DNA of 64,000 bases from Cloacibacillus sp. An23 (GCF_002159945.1 NZ_NFJQ01000003.1:124001-188000); one strand, 5' to 3'. Counted from the first letter of the stretch, positions 50,698 through 60,021 are shown. Made by a program: numbers and translations. The notes: generated by a model not told the origin, from the sequence alone.

Positions 50698-52878
50698 ATG
50701 ACGAAAAGTATAAAGACCTTAGCCGCCGTCCTGCTCGCCGCGGCGCTCTTCGCGCCGGCGCGCGTATACGCCGCCGTCGCGCCGCTGAACCCCGCCTATG
50801 TCGAATACATGCGCGGGGCGGAACAGGCGAAAAACGGCGCGAGAAGCCTCGCCGCGGACGGCTCTGCGGAGGAGCGCGCCTCCGGCTACGTCCCGTCGCC
50901 GCTCAACTGGTCGCACCTCGCGGGCAGGACATGGAGCCTGCCGCGGGAAAAGGAAGCCGCGCGCGGGACAGAAACGCCGTCAGCGCGCGCCGCGGCGAAC
51001 GACGTTTCGGAGGCTCTGCCCGCGCGTTACGACTTGCGCGAAGAGATGCCGCCGGTCAGAGACCAGACGTATTTCAACAACTGCTGGACGTACAGCGCCA
51101 TGGCGGCGACCGAGTCGAACCTCATAACGAAAAGGCTCGCCGGGACGGACATAGACCTCTCCGAATGGTATCTCACCTATTACGCGCTCAACCCGTGGAA
51201 AGACATGGCGTGCTTCACCAATTCGTCAGGAGCGCCGTATTATGATATAGGCGGCAACGACTGGAAGTCCGTCGCGCTGCTCTCGCGCGGCACCGGCTCC
51301 GTCACGACGGCGAAAGCGCCTGACATATCAAGCGCGGGCGGAGACTTCAGCGCAGTCTACGCGCCGGCGCCCGCCGCGCGCGACTACAAGCTCACGGGCG
51401 CATACTACCTCGGAGACAACGCGGTCTTCGAAGTCCGGCTCTCCGCGGAGCGGCGCGATATGATAAAGCGCGCGATAATGGAGTACGGCGCGGTCTCCGT
51501 CGGGATAAACATGGGGGCGAGCTACAACTGTTATAACAGACAGACTGCGGCCTATTACTCCGGACTTTCGTACGACCCCAGCTGGGTAAACGGAGTGCCG
51601 ACCGACCACGCGGTAACGATAGTCGGATGGGACGACGGCTATTCAAAAGATAATTTTATAAGCGACAACCGGCCTGCAAACGACGGCGCGTGGATAGTGC
51701 GCAACAGCTGGGGCGAAATTTTCGGCGACGGCGGATACTTCTACGTCTCCTACGAAGAAGGCACGCTCTGCGACGGCGTCGCCTACGAAACTGAAGAGGC
51801 GCGCGGCGGCGAAAACGTCTACCAGTACGACGACCTCGGCTGCATCGGATGGTACACTCTGGACACGCTCTTCCCCAGCGTCGGCGGCGCGAAGGATGTG
51901 CAGTATTTTGCAAACATCTTCACCGCCGAGAGCAGCGACGCGATAAACGCCGTCGCCTTCTACGCCGCCGACGAGCGCATAAGCTACGAAATCAGCGTCT
52001 ACACGGACTGCGCCGGCGATTTGCCTGTAAGCGGGCGTCTTGCGTGGACGGGGACTGCGGACTCGCTCGTGCCGGGCTACAATACGGTGACGCTCGGCGA
52101 GCCCGCCGAAGTCGCCGCGGGGACGAGGTTCTCCGTCGTAGTCAGGGCCGTCAGTCCTGGCGGCGACTGCACCTATGCCACGATCCCGACCGAGTACGAG
52201 ATAAAAGGCTATTCTGACGGCGCGTCTGCGAATCCCGGCGAAGGCTGGTTCTCCGTAGACGGGGAAAATTTCTACGACGCGATGGAGGTCGGCGAATCAG
52301 AAGGCTACGACAACCTCAGCGTATGCCTCAAAGCCTTCGGCGAGCGCATATACACCGCCTCCGACGCGCCCGTAAGCGTGACCGGCGGCGTGACCGCGGG
52401 CGGCTCCGTCTCCGAAGCGAGCGCTTCGAATATATCCGGCGATGAAAATTCAACGGCGCAGGACGGCGTGCTGGCGGCGCTCAGAGCCGAAGCCGTGAGC
52501 GGCGTGGCCGCCGATAAAAACGTCGCGCTGCTCGGCGCGTTCAGGCTGAACGCAGAGCACTCGGGCGGCTCCGCGAGATTCTCGGTCGAACTCGCCGAAC
52601 CGATGAGCTTCGAGGGCGCGCCTTACGTCATAATCCAGAACCATAGAACAAATGCCTATTGCGCCTTCGCCGCAGAATACTCCGGCTCGTCGCTCTCATT
52701 CTCCGTAGACGCGCTCGATGACTACTTTTCGTCCGCGACGGTAGTCGTAGCCGACGTAAGGGAAAGCTCCGCCAGCCAGTCCCGCTCAAGCGGCTCAGGC
52801 GGCGGCTGCTCCGCCGGCGTTGGCGCGTTCGCCCTGCTGGCGGCGGTTCCGCTTCTGCTGCGCCGCGTGAAGAGATAA
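50698..52878 (+). CDS. Exported papain-family (C1) protease with Synerg-CTERM tail
   Basis: 726 residues from the ATG at 50698 (AAAAGGAGC upstream; the frame opens at 50587). Signal peptide about 1-26 (LAAVLLAAALFAPARVYAA). The C1A catalytic domain (about 107-350) has Gln123, Cys129 (NNCWTYSAM), His304 (DHAVTIVGWDDGY) and Asn336 (VRNSWGE). A β-rich lectin-like domain typical of this group follows (about 365-570). The C terminus has SGSGGGCSAGVGAFALLAAV and a basic end (LLRRVKR), the sorting and cleavage signal also seen at 39360. It should be active outside the cell or on the surface, digesting proteins to peptides for this amino-acid fermenter. Confidence 0.93.
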   Translation: MTKSIKTLAAVLLAAALFAPARVYAAVAPLNPAYVEYMRGAEQAKNGARSLAADGSAEERASGYVPSPLNWSHLAGRTWSLPREKEAARGTETPSARAAANDVSEALPARYDLREEMPPVRDQTYFNNCWTYSAMAATESNLITKRLAGTDIDLSEWYLTYYALNPWKDMACFTNSSGAPYYDIGGNDWKSVALLSRGTGSVTTAKAPDISSAGGDFSAVYAPAPAARDYKLTGAYYLGDNAVFEVRLSAERRDMIKRAIMEYGAVSVGINMGASYNCYNRQTAAYYSGLSYDPSWVNGVPTDHAVTIVGWDDGYSKDNFISDNRPANDGAWIVRNSWGEIFGDGGYFYVSYEEGTLCDGVAYETEEARGGENVYQYDDLGCIGWYTLDTLFPSVGGAKDVQYFANIFTAESSDAINAVAFYAADERISYEISVYTDCAGDLPVSGRLAWTGTADSLVPGYNTVTLGEPAEVAAGTRFSVVVRAVSPGGDCTYATIPTEYEIKGYSDGASANPGEGWFSVDGENFYDAMEVGESEGYDNLSVCLKAFGERIYTASDAPVSVTGGVTAGGSVSEASASNISGDENSTAQDGVLAALRAEAVSGVAADKNVALLGAFRLNAEHSGGSARFSVELAEPMSFEGAPYVIIQNHRTNAYCAFAAEYSGSSLSFSVDALDDYFSSATVVVADVRESSASQSRSSGSGGGCSAGVGAFALLAAVPLLLRRVKR

Positions 52879-53067
52879 AAGCCCGCGCCGCGCGGGACGC
52901 GATGCCTTGACAGAAATGACGAACGCCGACGCCGCCGTTGAATCGTCGGGGGCTGACGAAGAGCGGCCGGCGTTCCGAGTCCCGGCGCGAACGGGGCGCA
53001 TGGCCGTTTAACCATTTAGCGCTCATAAAGCCGCACGGCATACGGTATGAAATCACGGCAAAACAAA

Positions 53068-53102
53068 GAGCGGCGCGTCCCCGTCCGGGGATCGCGCCGC
53101 TC
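53068..53102 (-). terminator. Terminator of the betaine-lyase operon
   Basis: GAGCGGCGCG (53068-53077) / CGCGCCGCTC (53093-53102), followed on the minus strand by tttgtttt. It lies 29 bases beyond the OCD stop codon. Confidence 0.8.
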
Positions 53103-53130
53103 GTTTCGCCTTTAAGCCGTACCGGCGGGG

Positions 53131-54126
53131 CTAGCGGTAGAAGAGCTTAGTCCCTACGCCGTTCGCCAGCGCCTTCTCGTAATAGAGCTGACCGAGCGCG
53201 ATGTCGTTTATCGACAGGCCGCGGTGCCAGAAGAGTATCTTCTCATCGTCGTTCTCGCGTCCCGGCTTCTTCCCGGCGACGATCTCGCCGAGCTCCGCGT
53301 ACAGGGTTTTCTCCGTGAGCTTTCCGGCTCTGACGTGCGGACTGAGGCTTCCCAGCTTTCCGCCCTCCTTGCACTGTCCCCAGTCGTCAACGACTATCTT
53401 ATCCATCACGTCGGTCAGAGTGATTTCGTTCGCGCATATCGTCCCGTATGGCACGACGAAATTCCCGGGGCGCACCCATTCCGTTTTAAGCAGCGGCTGC
53501 GGCTCCGTCAGGCGCGTCGCCTCCACCATGATGTCGGCTCCCTTGAGGCACTCCTCGGAATCCTTAGCAATCGTTATCTTTTTATGCAGCCTGGCCTCCA
53601 GAGCTTCCGCGAAGGCCTCCATAGACTCGCGCCTTCTGCTGTTTATGCGTATCTCGTCGAAGTCGTAGAGATGGTCGAGCAGCACGACGTTCCAGAACGC
53701 CGTCCCGCGGCAGCCGAGATGCCCGAGCACTTTGTTCTTTTTTTTCGCCAGGTACTTCGCGCCTATCGCCGTGATCGCGCCGGTGCGCATCGAGGTGATA
53801 GCCGTCGCGTCGATGACCGCGTAAGGCGCGCCGGTCTCGGGGCTGAAAAGATTCAGCATCGACATCTCGGAGGGAAGTCCGAGCTTATAATTGTAGACGT
53901 AATCCCCGACGATCTTCACGCCGACCGCGTGCTTCGGCGATATATAGCCGCGAAGGACGTTGAAGTGTCCGTGATATTTCTCCTCCGGGTGAATGTGTAC
54001 GCGCGGCTCGATAGACGTCTCGCCGTTCCCCTGCGCGCGCAGGCTTTCCTCCACCGCGCCGAGGATTTCGTCGTTTGTAAGCGCGAGCGTTTCGATGTCG
54101 CGGGAATTTAAGTATAAAATGTCCAA
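53131..54126 (-). CDS. Ornithine cyclodeaminase/µ-crystallin family protein
   Basis: 331 residues from a TTG start at 54126 (GGGGAG 6 bases upstream). Features are the substrate Arg/Lys region EPRVHIHPEEKYHGHFNVLRGYISPKHAVGVKIVG, a Rossmann-like segment with VLGHLGCRGTAFWNVVLL in place of the canonical GxGxxA, and VVDDWGQCKEGGKLG. Relatives include ornithine cyclodeaminase, imine reductases (Δ1-pyrroline-2-carboxylate reductase) and tauropine-type enzymes. It is the third gene after the MIO-less lyase and the betaine carrier, so it probably handles a product or side substrate of that pathway. The odd nucleotide loop makes the cofactor uncertain. Confidence 0.85.
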   Translation of the reverse strand: MDILYLNSRDIETLALTNDEILGAVEESLRAQGNGETSIEPRVHIHPEEKYHGHFNVLRGYISPKHAVGVKIVGDYVYNYKLGLPSEMSMLNLFSPETGAPYAVIDATAITSMRTGAITAIGAKYLAKKKNKVLGHLGCRGTAFWNVVLLDHLYDFDEIRINSRRRESMEAFAEALEARLHKKITIAKDSEECLKGADIMVEATRLTEPQPLLKTEWVRPGNFVVPYGTICANEITLTDVMDKIVVDDWGQCKEGGKLGSLSPHVRAGKLTEKTLYAELGEIVAGKKPGRENDDEKILFWHRGLSINDIALGQLYYEKALANGVGTKLFYR

Positions 54127-54150
54127 ATGTATCTCCCCTATTACTGTTTA

Positions 54151-55701
54151 TTAGTCTTCAAGTTTGGACATGAAGAACACTTTTAAGAAAGAGGCTACCT
54201 GCAGTATGAACACGCCGAGCACTATGAACGCTCCGACGGCGGAAAGCTGTCTTACCCCGTCGACTCCTCTTACACCGCCGGCGAGAGCTCCCATAATGAC
54301 CGACATGGAGCCGATGATGACGCCCCAGATTACCTTCAGGTAGTTCGGCGCTTCGTCGTTTATGCTGCTGTCATTCTGAGAGACGCAGAGCGAAGCGAGC
54401 GTGTGTGTAATTGAGTCCGCCGCAGTCGAGAAAGAAAGCACGAGCGTGATCATGACCACCGGGATAAGCACGACGCCGAGCTTTAGCGGCAGGTGGCTCA
54501 GGAAGCCCCACACAGCGGAGACCGCGCCGTTGTCCTTGAGTATCTGCACGAGATCGACGACCCCGTTCATCTGCCAGTTGAGCGCAGTGCCGCCCCATAC
54601 GGAAAACCAGACGAGCCCGAAGATAGAAGGCAGTATCCAGTTGATTATCATAAACTCCCTTATCGTGCGCCCATAGGATATTTTTGCGAGGAAAAGCCCC
54701 ATGACGGGCGCGTAGGCGACCCAGACGGTCCAGTCGAACAGAGTCCACCATACGGTCAGCGCTTCGCCGCCGATGTCTACTGGGTCAAGCCCCCACAGCC
54801 AGAAGTTGTCGAGCCACACGGCGAGGCCGAGGCCGAGCGATTTGCATATATCGACGATTGGGCCAGTAAAGAACAGGATTATAAGCAGCGCGTAGAATAT
54901 TTTGCTGTTGAGAGTGGCGAGTTTCTTTATGCCTTTGTCCAGCCCGAGGTAGGCTGCGCCGGTAAAGAGCGCGGTTATAGCTACGCCGAGTATTATCCAT
55001 AAAGTGATAGTCGAGTCTATGCCGTAAATGACTTTAACGCCGGAGAGTATGAAAGCCATCCCCGTTCCCAGGCCGCACGCCATGCCGAGGACGATGCCTA
55101 TGGTGCATAGAGTGTCAAGAATGCTTGAAACCGTGCTGTTGTACGCCTTCTGTCCGAAAAGCGGTGTAAGCGTCGCCGCGACGGAGAATTTTTCTTTTTT
55201 GTTGTAGAACAGATAGGCCATCAGGACGCCGGTGACGCCATAGAATGCGTATGGGACGAACGACCAGTTGTAGAAGCATCTCGCTATCGCGAAATGCGCG
55301 GCCTGCGCGCTGAGCGGTTCTATACCGAGCGTCTCTAGCTCGCCGTAGACGTTGCCGAAATAGACCATTGGCTCGTTGATTCCCCAGTTTACTATGCCGA
55401 CGGATATTCCTCCTGTCAGAGCCATCATGAACCAAGTGTGGAACGGATATTTGGGCTGAGCGTCCCTTCCTCCTATCCTTATATTGCCGGTTTTCGAGAA
55501 CGTCACGAAAAGTACGCCGAACAGGCATATCATGGCGACCATCTGGTACAGCCAGCCGAAGTTGAGAAGCGAGAAGCTGAATATAGATTTGCACGTGGCC
55601 TTAAGCCATTCATTTTTAAATATACCGACTATAACGGCTGTCGCTGTAACTAAAAATGCCGGGACAAAAACGCCCTTTCTCAAAGAAACCTTGTCAGACA
55701 T
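54151..55701 (-). CDS. BCCT-family betaine/carnitine/choline transporter
   Basis: 516 residues, 12 membrane segments. Family signatures are GGISVGIVNWGINEPMVYFGN and a Trp-rich TM8-like region LFDWTVWVAYAPVMGLFLAKISYGRTIREFMIINWILPS. The ATG at 55701 follows AAGGAGG with 7 bases; the in-frame TTG at 55704 is less good. BCCT carriers take up quaternary ammonium compounds such as betaine, carnitine, choline and, in some cases, ergothioneine-type betaines. It is the second gene of the lyase operon, 29 bases after the lyase. Its association with a lyase lacking MIO suggests that the cargo carries a trimethylammonium group. Confidence 0.93.
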   Translation of the reverse strand: MSDKVSLRKGVFVPAFLVTATAVIVGIFKNEWLKATCKSIFSFSLLNFGWLYQMVAMICLFGVLFVTFSKTGNIRIGGRDAQPKYPFHTWFMMALTGGISVGIVNWGINEPMVYFGNVYGELETLGIEPLSAQAAHFAIARCFYNWSFVPYAFYGVTGVLMAYLFYNKKEKFSVAATLTPLFGQKAYNSTVSSILDTLCTIGIVLGMACGLGTGMAFILSGVKVIYGIDSTITLWIILGVAITALFTGAAYLGLDKGIKKLATLNSKIFYALLIILFFTGPIVDICKSLGLGLAVWLDNFWLWGLDPVDIGGEALTVWWTLFDWTVWVAYAPVMGLFLAKISYGRTIREFMIINWILPSIFGLVWFSVWGGTALNWQMNGVVDLVQILKDNGAVSAVWGFLSHLPLKLGVVLIPVVMITLVLSFSTAADSITHTLASLCVSQNDSSINDEAPNYLKVIWGVIIGSMSVIMGALAGGVRGVDGVRQLSAVGAFIVLGVFILQVASFLKVFFMSKLED

Positions 55702-55730
55702 CAAAAATCCTCCTTATAGAGCCGCTCTCA

Positions 55731-57242
55731 TCAAAGGCCGAGAGCTTCTTTCAGAAAATCGCCGGATTCGAGCAGGCGGCGCACATTTTCTATATCGTCG
55801 CTTAATACCCTGTCGTCCCTGCCGTAGAAGGGCATTACCTTACGAAGCGCGGCGAGCCCTTTCGACGTCGTCTCGCCGTAGCGCGCTCCGCGCAGGTCCA
55901 TCGCCTGTCCCGCGTGTATGAGCTCTATCGCCAGCACATAGAAAAGACATTCGAGTATTCTTTTCGTTTTCTGCATTACGAGCGGCGCGTTGGTGCATAT
56001 ATCCTCCATGTCCCCGGCGAGCGCGAAGGTGTCCATGCTTATCGGTGCGGCGAGAAGCCGTATCTCGGCGTCCATATTCGCGTAGATTTTCTGTATCGTG
56101 GAAAACGCGATTGTGGAATCGTCCGGCGTAAGATGGCGCGAAAGCTTCGTGAAATTCGGCGACGCCAGCTTGATGCTTCTGAGGCATGACAGTTTTGAGA
56201 CGTGAGACATTGCGACGCCGAGGTTCTCGACTCCGAGCACCCAGCACAGCGGGTCGAAGTTGCCGCATGACGTTATGTCGCGCTCTTCCATCAGCAGGCA
56301 TGGATTATCGTCCGACGAATTAAGATGTATCTCAAGGTTTTCTGCCGCGTAGGCGAGCGCCGTGCGGACCGCTCCGTGCACCTGCGGAACGCAGCGGAAG
56401 GAAAGGGGGTCCTGCAGCGGACGTTCCGGATCGCTCTCATAAAGATAGCTGTTTTTCAGGTATTTCCTCATGCGCGCCGCCGTCTCTATCTGCTTGGGAT
56501 AGCGGCGGACCTTGTGCGCGCCCTCGCGAAGTGCGGACACGTTGCCGTTGAGCGCTTCGAGCGACATGCCGGCTATGAGGTCGGCCGAATCGAGCAGGTT
56601 TTTCGCAGACGCGAGCACAGAGCATGCGAGCCCCGCCGAGAGCGCGTTTGAGCTCAGAACGGCGAGCCCGTCCTTTTCGGCGAGCGTTATCGGGCTGAGA
56701 CCTTCCTCCCTGAAAGCGTCGCGTGCCTGCGCCGTTCCGTCCTTGTAGAAGACCTTCCCCTCTCCCATGAGCGCCAAACCGAGATGGGACAGGTTTACTA
56801 TGTCCGCCTCGCCGACGGAGCCCTTCGACGGAATGAGCGGTACGATATCGCGGTTCAGCATATCGCGCATCATAAATGCGATTTCCGGGCTGAGCCCCGT
56901 GCACCCGCACAGAAGATTGTTCAGCCGCACTACGACGGCGGCCCTGGCCTCTTCTTTGGAAAGGTACGGGCCGACTCCGACCGCGTGCGAGTGCATCATA
57001 TTGCTGTTGAATTGGGCGATGAATTCCTTCGTAACTTTTTTATCCTTGTTCCAGCCGACGCCGCGATTGCAGCCATATATAGGTATTCCCTTATTCGAGA
57101 GCTCAAAGACAAGCTTTCTGGATTCCGCCAAGAGCTCAGCCGACGACGGGCTGATTTCGACTGCGGCTTTGCCGCAGGCGACGGCGCACACTTCATCAAG
57201 CGTCAGACTGTGTCCGTCTAACACGATAGTTTCCAATGCCAT
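55731..57242 (-). CDS. Histidase-family lyase lacking the MIO tripeptide (ergothionase-like)
   Basis: 503 residues, full length of the histidine/phenylalanine ammonia-lyase fold. The motif that forms the MIO cofactor (GSVGASGDLAPL in ammonia-lyases) reads GSVGEADIVNLSH at 141-153: Ala-Ser-Gly is Glu145-Ala146-Asp147, so no MIO can form. The flexible-loop region YGCNRGVGW (56-64) keeps the Tyr but changes the usual NTGFG. Conserved elsewhere are QDPLSFRCVPQVHG (277-290), NSSDDNP (308-314) and ALAGDMED. Ergothionases, which eliminate trimethylamine from ergothioneine, belong to this family and work without MIO because the leaving group is good. The adjacent BCCT carrier fits a betaine substrate. 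Ergothioneine or hercynine is my inference. GGAGG lies 1 base before this ATG and 7 before a TTG at 57236, which could be the true start. Confidence 0.82.
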   Translation of the reverse strand: MALETIVLDGHSLTLDEVCAVACGKAAVEISPSSAELLAESRKLVFELSNKGIPIYGCNRGVGWNKDKKVTKEFIAQFNSNMMHSHAVGVGPYLSKEEARAAVVVRLNNLLCGCTGLSPEIAFMMRDMLNRDIVPLIPSKGSVGEADIVNLSHLGLALMGEGKVFYKDGTAQARDAFREEGLSPITLAEKDGLAVLSSNALSAGLACSVLASAKNLLDSADLIAGMSLEALNGNVSALREGAHKVRRYPKQIETAARMRKYLKNSYLYESDPERPLQDPLSFRCVPQVHGAVRTALAYAAENLEIHLNSSDDNPCLLMEERDITSCGNFDPLCWVLGVENLGVAMSHVSKLSCLRSIKLASPNFTKLSRHLTPDDSTIAFSTIQKIYANMDAEIRLLAAPISMDTFALAGDMEDICTNAPLVMQKTKRILECLFYVLAIELIHAGQAMDLRGARYGETTSKGLAALRKVMPFYGRDDRVLSDDIENVRRLLESGDFLKEALGL

Positions 57243-57423
57243 TCCTCCAATTTCCCCTTTTTCAAAAACTCGCGAATTTTCGGGTCAACTGCCGCGGCTC
57301 GCAACTATGTGCAAAATAGCGCTATCTATTTATAATCTACGCCATTGACTAAGCTTTGTAAAATAGTTATATTCACTCATAACATAGGTAAAAGGCAATA
57401 ATAAAAAGGGACAGTGCGCGGAT

Positions 57424-58302
57424 ATGCCTATAACTATCAGGGACATAGAGATTTTTCTCGAGGTTGCGAGATGCTGCAACATGACGGCGGCGTCGAAGAA
57501 CCTGTATATAACGCAGCCGACCGTCAGCCAGGTCATCGTCGGCATCGAAAAGGAGTACGACGTCAAGCTTTTCGAACGTCGCAATAAGAAGATATATCTC
57601 ACCGAGCAGGGGAGGACCGTCGCCGCCGAGGCGGAGAAGGTCATGCGCGCCTACCGCGGGCTTGAGAACGTCTTCCGCTTCGCGCGCGAGGAGACGATAC
57701 GCATAGGGACGAACCTCATCACCTCGAGCAGCATATTCAACGATATTTGGTCGAACTATCATAAAATCTGCTACAACGTGAAGACTACGATAGTGATCGA
57801 GGAGGATTTCTGGCTTAAGAACAAGCTGGCCGACGGCGAGCTGGACTTCGTGCTCTCGCAGAACCGCTACACCCACAGCGACATAAGGAGCGAGGTGATA
57901 GCGGAGGACGAGTATGTGCTGATATGCCGCCCAGGCTGCGCGCTCGGCGGGCGGCGTTCCGTTTCTATGAGCGATCTGAAGAGCGAGACTGTCATCATGC
58001 GCGAGACCGGCAACCCGACGCGCGACCTTTTCGACCAGATCAACGCGGAGCGCGGGCTCGGCCTCACAATAAGCTGCGAGTACAAGAATATCGACATAAT
58101 CAAGGAAGAAGTTATAAAGGGAAAGGGCGTCGCGGTCATCGCGAGCAGGCTGGTCGCCCGAGAGCTCGAGCAGGGGCTTCTGCACGTCTGCGAAATCGAC
58201 GACCTAAAGGAGAAGCGTTACTTCTACGTCAATTATCACAAGGATTTGAAGATGAAGCCGCATCTTAAGACTTTTATAGAGGTGTGCAAGGCGGCTTCAT
58301 AG
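57424..58302 (+). CDS. LysR-family transcriptional regulator of the lyase operon
   Basis: 292 residues: N-terminal HTH (LEVARCCNMTAASKNLYITQPTVSQVIVGIE) and an effector domain. It is divergent from the lyase-BCCT-OCD operon, across a 180-base AT-richer region, so probably its activator, with the betaine or its unsaturated product as inducer. The ATG at 57424 has only a weak ribosome site. Confidence 0.9.
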   Translation: MPITIRDIEIFLEVARCCNMTAASKNLYITQPTVSQVIVGIEKEYDVKLFERRNKKIYLTEQGRTVAAEAEKVMRAYRGLENVFRFAREETIRIGTNLITSSSIFNDIWSNYHKICYNVKTTIVIEEDFWLKNKLADGELDFVLSQNRYTHSDIRSEVIAEDEYVLICRPGCALGGRRSVSMSDLKSETVIMRETGNPTRDLFDQINAERGLGLTISCEYKNIDIIKEEVIKGKGVAVIASRLVARELEQGLLHVCEIDDLKEKRYFYVNYHKDLKMKPHLKTFIEVCKAAS

Positions 58303-58401
58303 GCTGACGCGTCCGGCGGCTCCGGCGCGGCTGAAGCGCTGCGGAAAGCCTCGAAAGCGGCGCGGGTTTCCGAGCTGGTGCCTCTGCCCAGCGCCGCTGG
58401 G

Positions 58402-59436
58402 CTAATCTATCACGCCGCCGCCTACGACGTAATCTCCGTCGTAAAACACTACGGACTGGCCCGGCGTTATCGCGCGCTGCGGCTCGTCGAATTCTATTCT
58501 GATTTTATTCTCTGAGATCTGTTCCACCGTCGCCGGCTGCTCCGGCTGGCGGTAGCGGGTTTTCGCGCGGACGCGCATGGGGCGCGGTATTTCCGGCACG
58601 GCTATGAGGTTTGCGCGCGAGGCGGTGAGCGTCTTGGCGTACAGGCCGCTTTCGCGGCATAGCGTGACTGTGTTGTTGCGCGCGTCTTTGGCGCGGACGT
58701 AGAGCGGCTCGCGCAGCGAGAGACCGAGGCCGCGGCGCTGGCCTATCGTGTAGCGTATCAGCCCCTTGTGTTCGCCTATGGCGCGTCCTGCCCCGTCTAT
58801 GAACTTTCCCGGCACGTCGGCGCGTCCCGTCGTTTCGCGGATGAAGGCGGCGTAGTCGCCGTCCGGCACAAAACATATGTCCTGGCTCTCTTTTTTGTGA
58901 GCGTTCGCAAATCCCTGCGCTTCGGCTATCGCGCGCGTCTCTTCCTTGCCGAGCGCGCCGAGCGGCAGCAGCGTGCGCGAGAGCTGCTCCTGCGTCAGCG
59001 TCCACAGCACGTAGCTCTGGTCTTTTTTTTCGTCGGCTCCCTTGCGCAGAAGCCTGCGGCCCGAGGCCGCGTCGTTTTCCACGACCGCATAATGACCGGT
59101 CGCGATGTGGCTCATGCCGAGATTTTGTGCGAGTTCGAGGAATTTGCCGAATTTCATAGTTTTGTTGCATTCGACGCACGGGTTCGGCGTGAGGCCGGCG
59201 CGGTAGGACTCTATGAAGGGCCTTATGACGTTTTCCCGAAATTCCGCCTCCAGCGGGAAAACGTGGAACGGTATGCCGAGGCGGGCGGCGACTTCGCGCG
59301 CGGCCTCCTCTTCGGCGCTGTGCGCGAGCAGGCGCATTATCGCGCCGGCGCACTCGTCTCCGCCGTCTTTTATCAAAAAAGCGGCGACGGAGCTGTCCAC
59401 GCCGCCGCTCATGGCCGTAAGGACTTTACGCGCCAA
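58402..59436 (-). CDS. mnmA: tRNA 2-thiouridylase MnmA
   Basis: 344 residues. PP-loop SGGVDS (10-15), nucleophilic Cys87 in NPCVECN and the second catalytic Cys188 in ESQDICFVPDGDY. TIGQRRGL and the C-terminal barrel ending are typical of MnmA, which thiolates U34 of tRNA for Glu, Gln and Lys. The start codon is TTG at 59436, directly after the TAA of the HD-domain gene and in the same frame; there is no ATG before the PP-loop strand. A GGAGAG about 11 bases upstream lies inside the preceding gene, so translation is coupled. Confidence 0.93.
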   Translation of the reverse strand: MARKVLTAMSGGVDSSVAAFLIKDGGDECAGAIMRLLAHSAEEEAAREVAARLGIPFHVFPLEAEFRENVIRPFIESYRAGLTPNPCVECNKTMKFGKFLELAQNLGMSHIATGHYAVVENDAASGRRLLRKGADEKKDQSYVLWTLTQEQLSRTLLPLGALGKEETRAIAEAQGFANAHKKESQDICFVPDGDYAAFIRETTGRADVPGKFIDGAGRAIGEHKGLIRYTIGQRRGLGLSLREPLYVRAKDARNNTVTLCRESGLYAKTLTASRANLIAVPEIPRPMRVRAKTRYRQPEQPATVEQISENKIRIEFDEPQRAITPGQSVVFYDGDYVVGGGVID

Positions 59437-60021
59437 TTATTTCATGCTCTCCATTTCCGCCGCGACCGCGGGTTCGGCGGCGCGCATCGCCTCGAGCGTC
59501 TTTTCGAGAAGTTCGTCGAGCGGCCAGCCGAGCATCTCCGCGCCCTGGGCTATGACATCGCGCGAGCATCCGGCGGCGAATTTCTTGTCTTTGTATTTTT
59601 TCTTGAGGCTCTTGAGCTCCATGTCGGATACGCTCTTCGACGGGCGCATGAGCGCGGCGGCCCAGATGAGGCCGGTGAGTTCGTCCGCAGCGAAGAGCAC
59701 TTTTTCCATGAGGTGTTCGGGCTTTATGTCCGAGCAGGGGCCGTAGCCGTGGCTGCACACGGAGTTGATGAAGCTCTCGTCCGCGCCGATCTCGCGCAGC
59801 AGCTCGGGCGCTTTCTTGCAGTGCTGGTCGGGGAACTGTTCGAAGTCCACGTCGTGCAGCAGCCCGACGAGCGCCCAGTGGTCGGCCTCGGCGGCGTATC
59901 CTAGCTCGTTCGCGTACCAGCGCATGACCGCCTCGACGGTGAGCGCGTGCAGCAGGTGGAACTCTTCCTTGTTGTATTTGCGAAGCAGACCGACGGCCGC
60001 CTCTCTTGTGATTTCTGCCAT
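59437..60021 (-). CDS. HD-domain phosphohydrolase family protein
   Basis: 194 residues with an HD domain: His in LLHALTVEAV, the HD pair in LVGLLHDVDFEQ, a downstream His in SHGYGP and Asp in LFAADELTGL. Small stand-alone HD proteins of this type hydrolyse nucleotides or act in tRNA/nucleotide metabolism. It is translationally coupled to mnmA, sharing frame with only a stop codon between them. GGAGGG precedes its ATG. Confidence 0.88.
   Translation of the reverse strand: MAEITREAAVGLLRKYNKEEFHLLHALTVEAVMRWYANELGYAAEADHWALVGLLHDVDFEQFPDQHCKKAPELLREIGADESFINSVCSHGYGPCSDIKPEHLMEKVLFAADELTGLIWAAALMRPSKSVSDMELKSLKKKYKDKKFAAGCSRDVIAQGAEMLGWPLDELLEKTLEAMRAAEPAVAAEMESMK

Noticed and set aside
55731-57242. 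Annotation as histidine ammonia-lyase (hutH)
   Set aside because: The Ala-Ser-Gly needed for the MIO cofactor is absent, there are no other hut genes nearby, and the operon partner is a betaine carrier.
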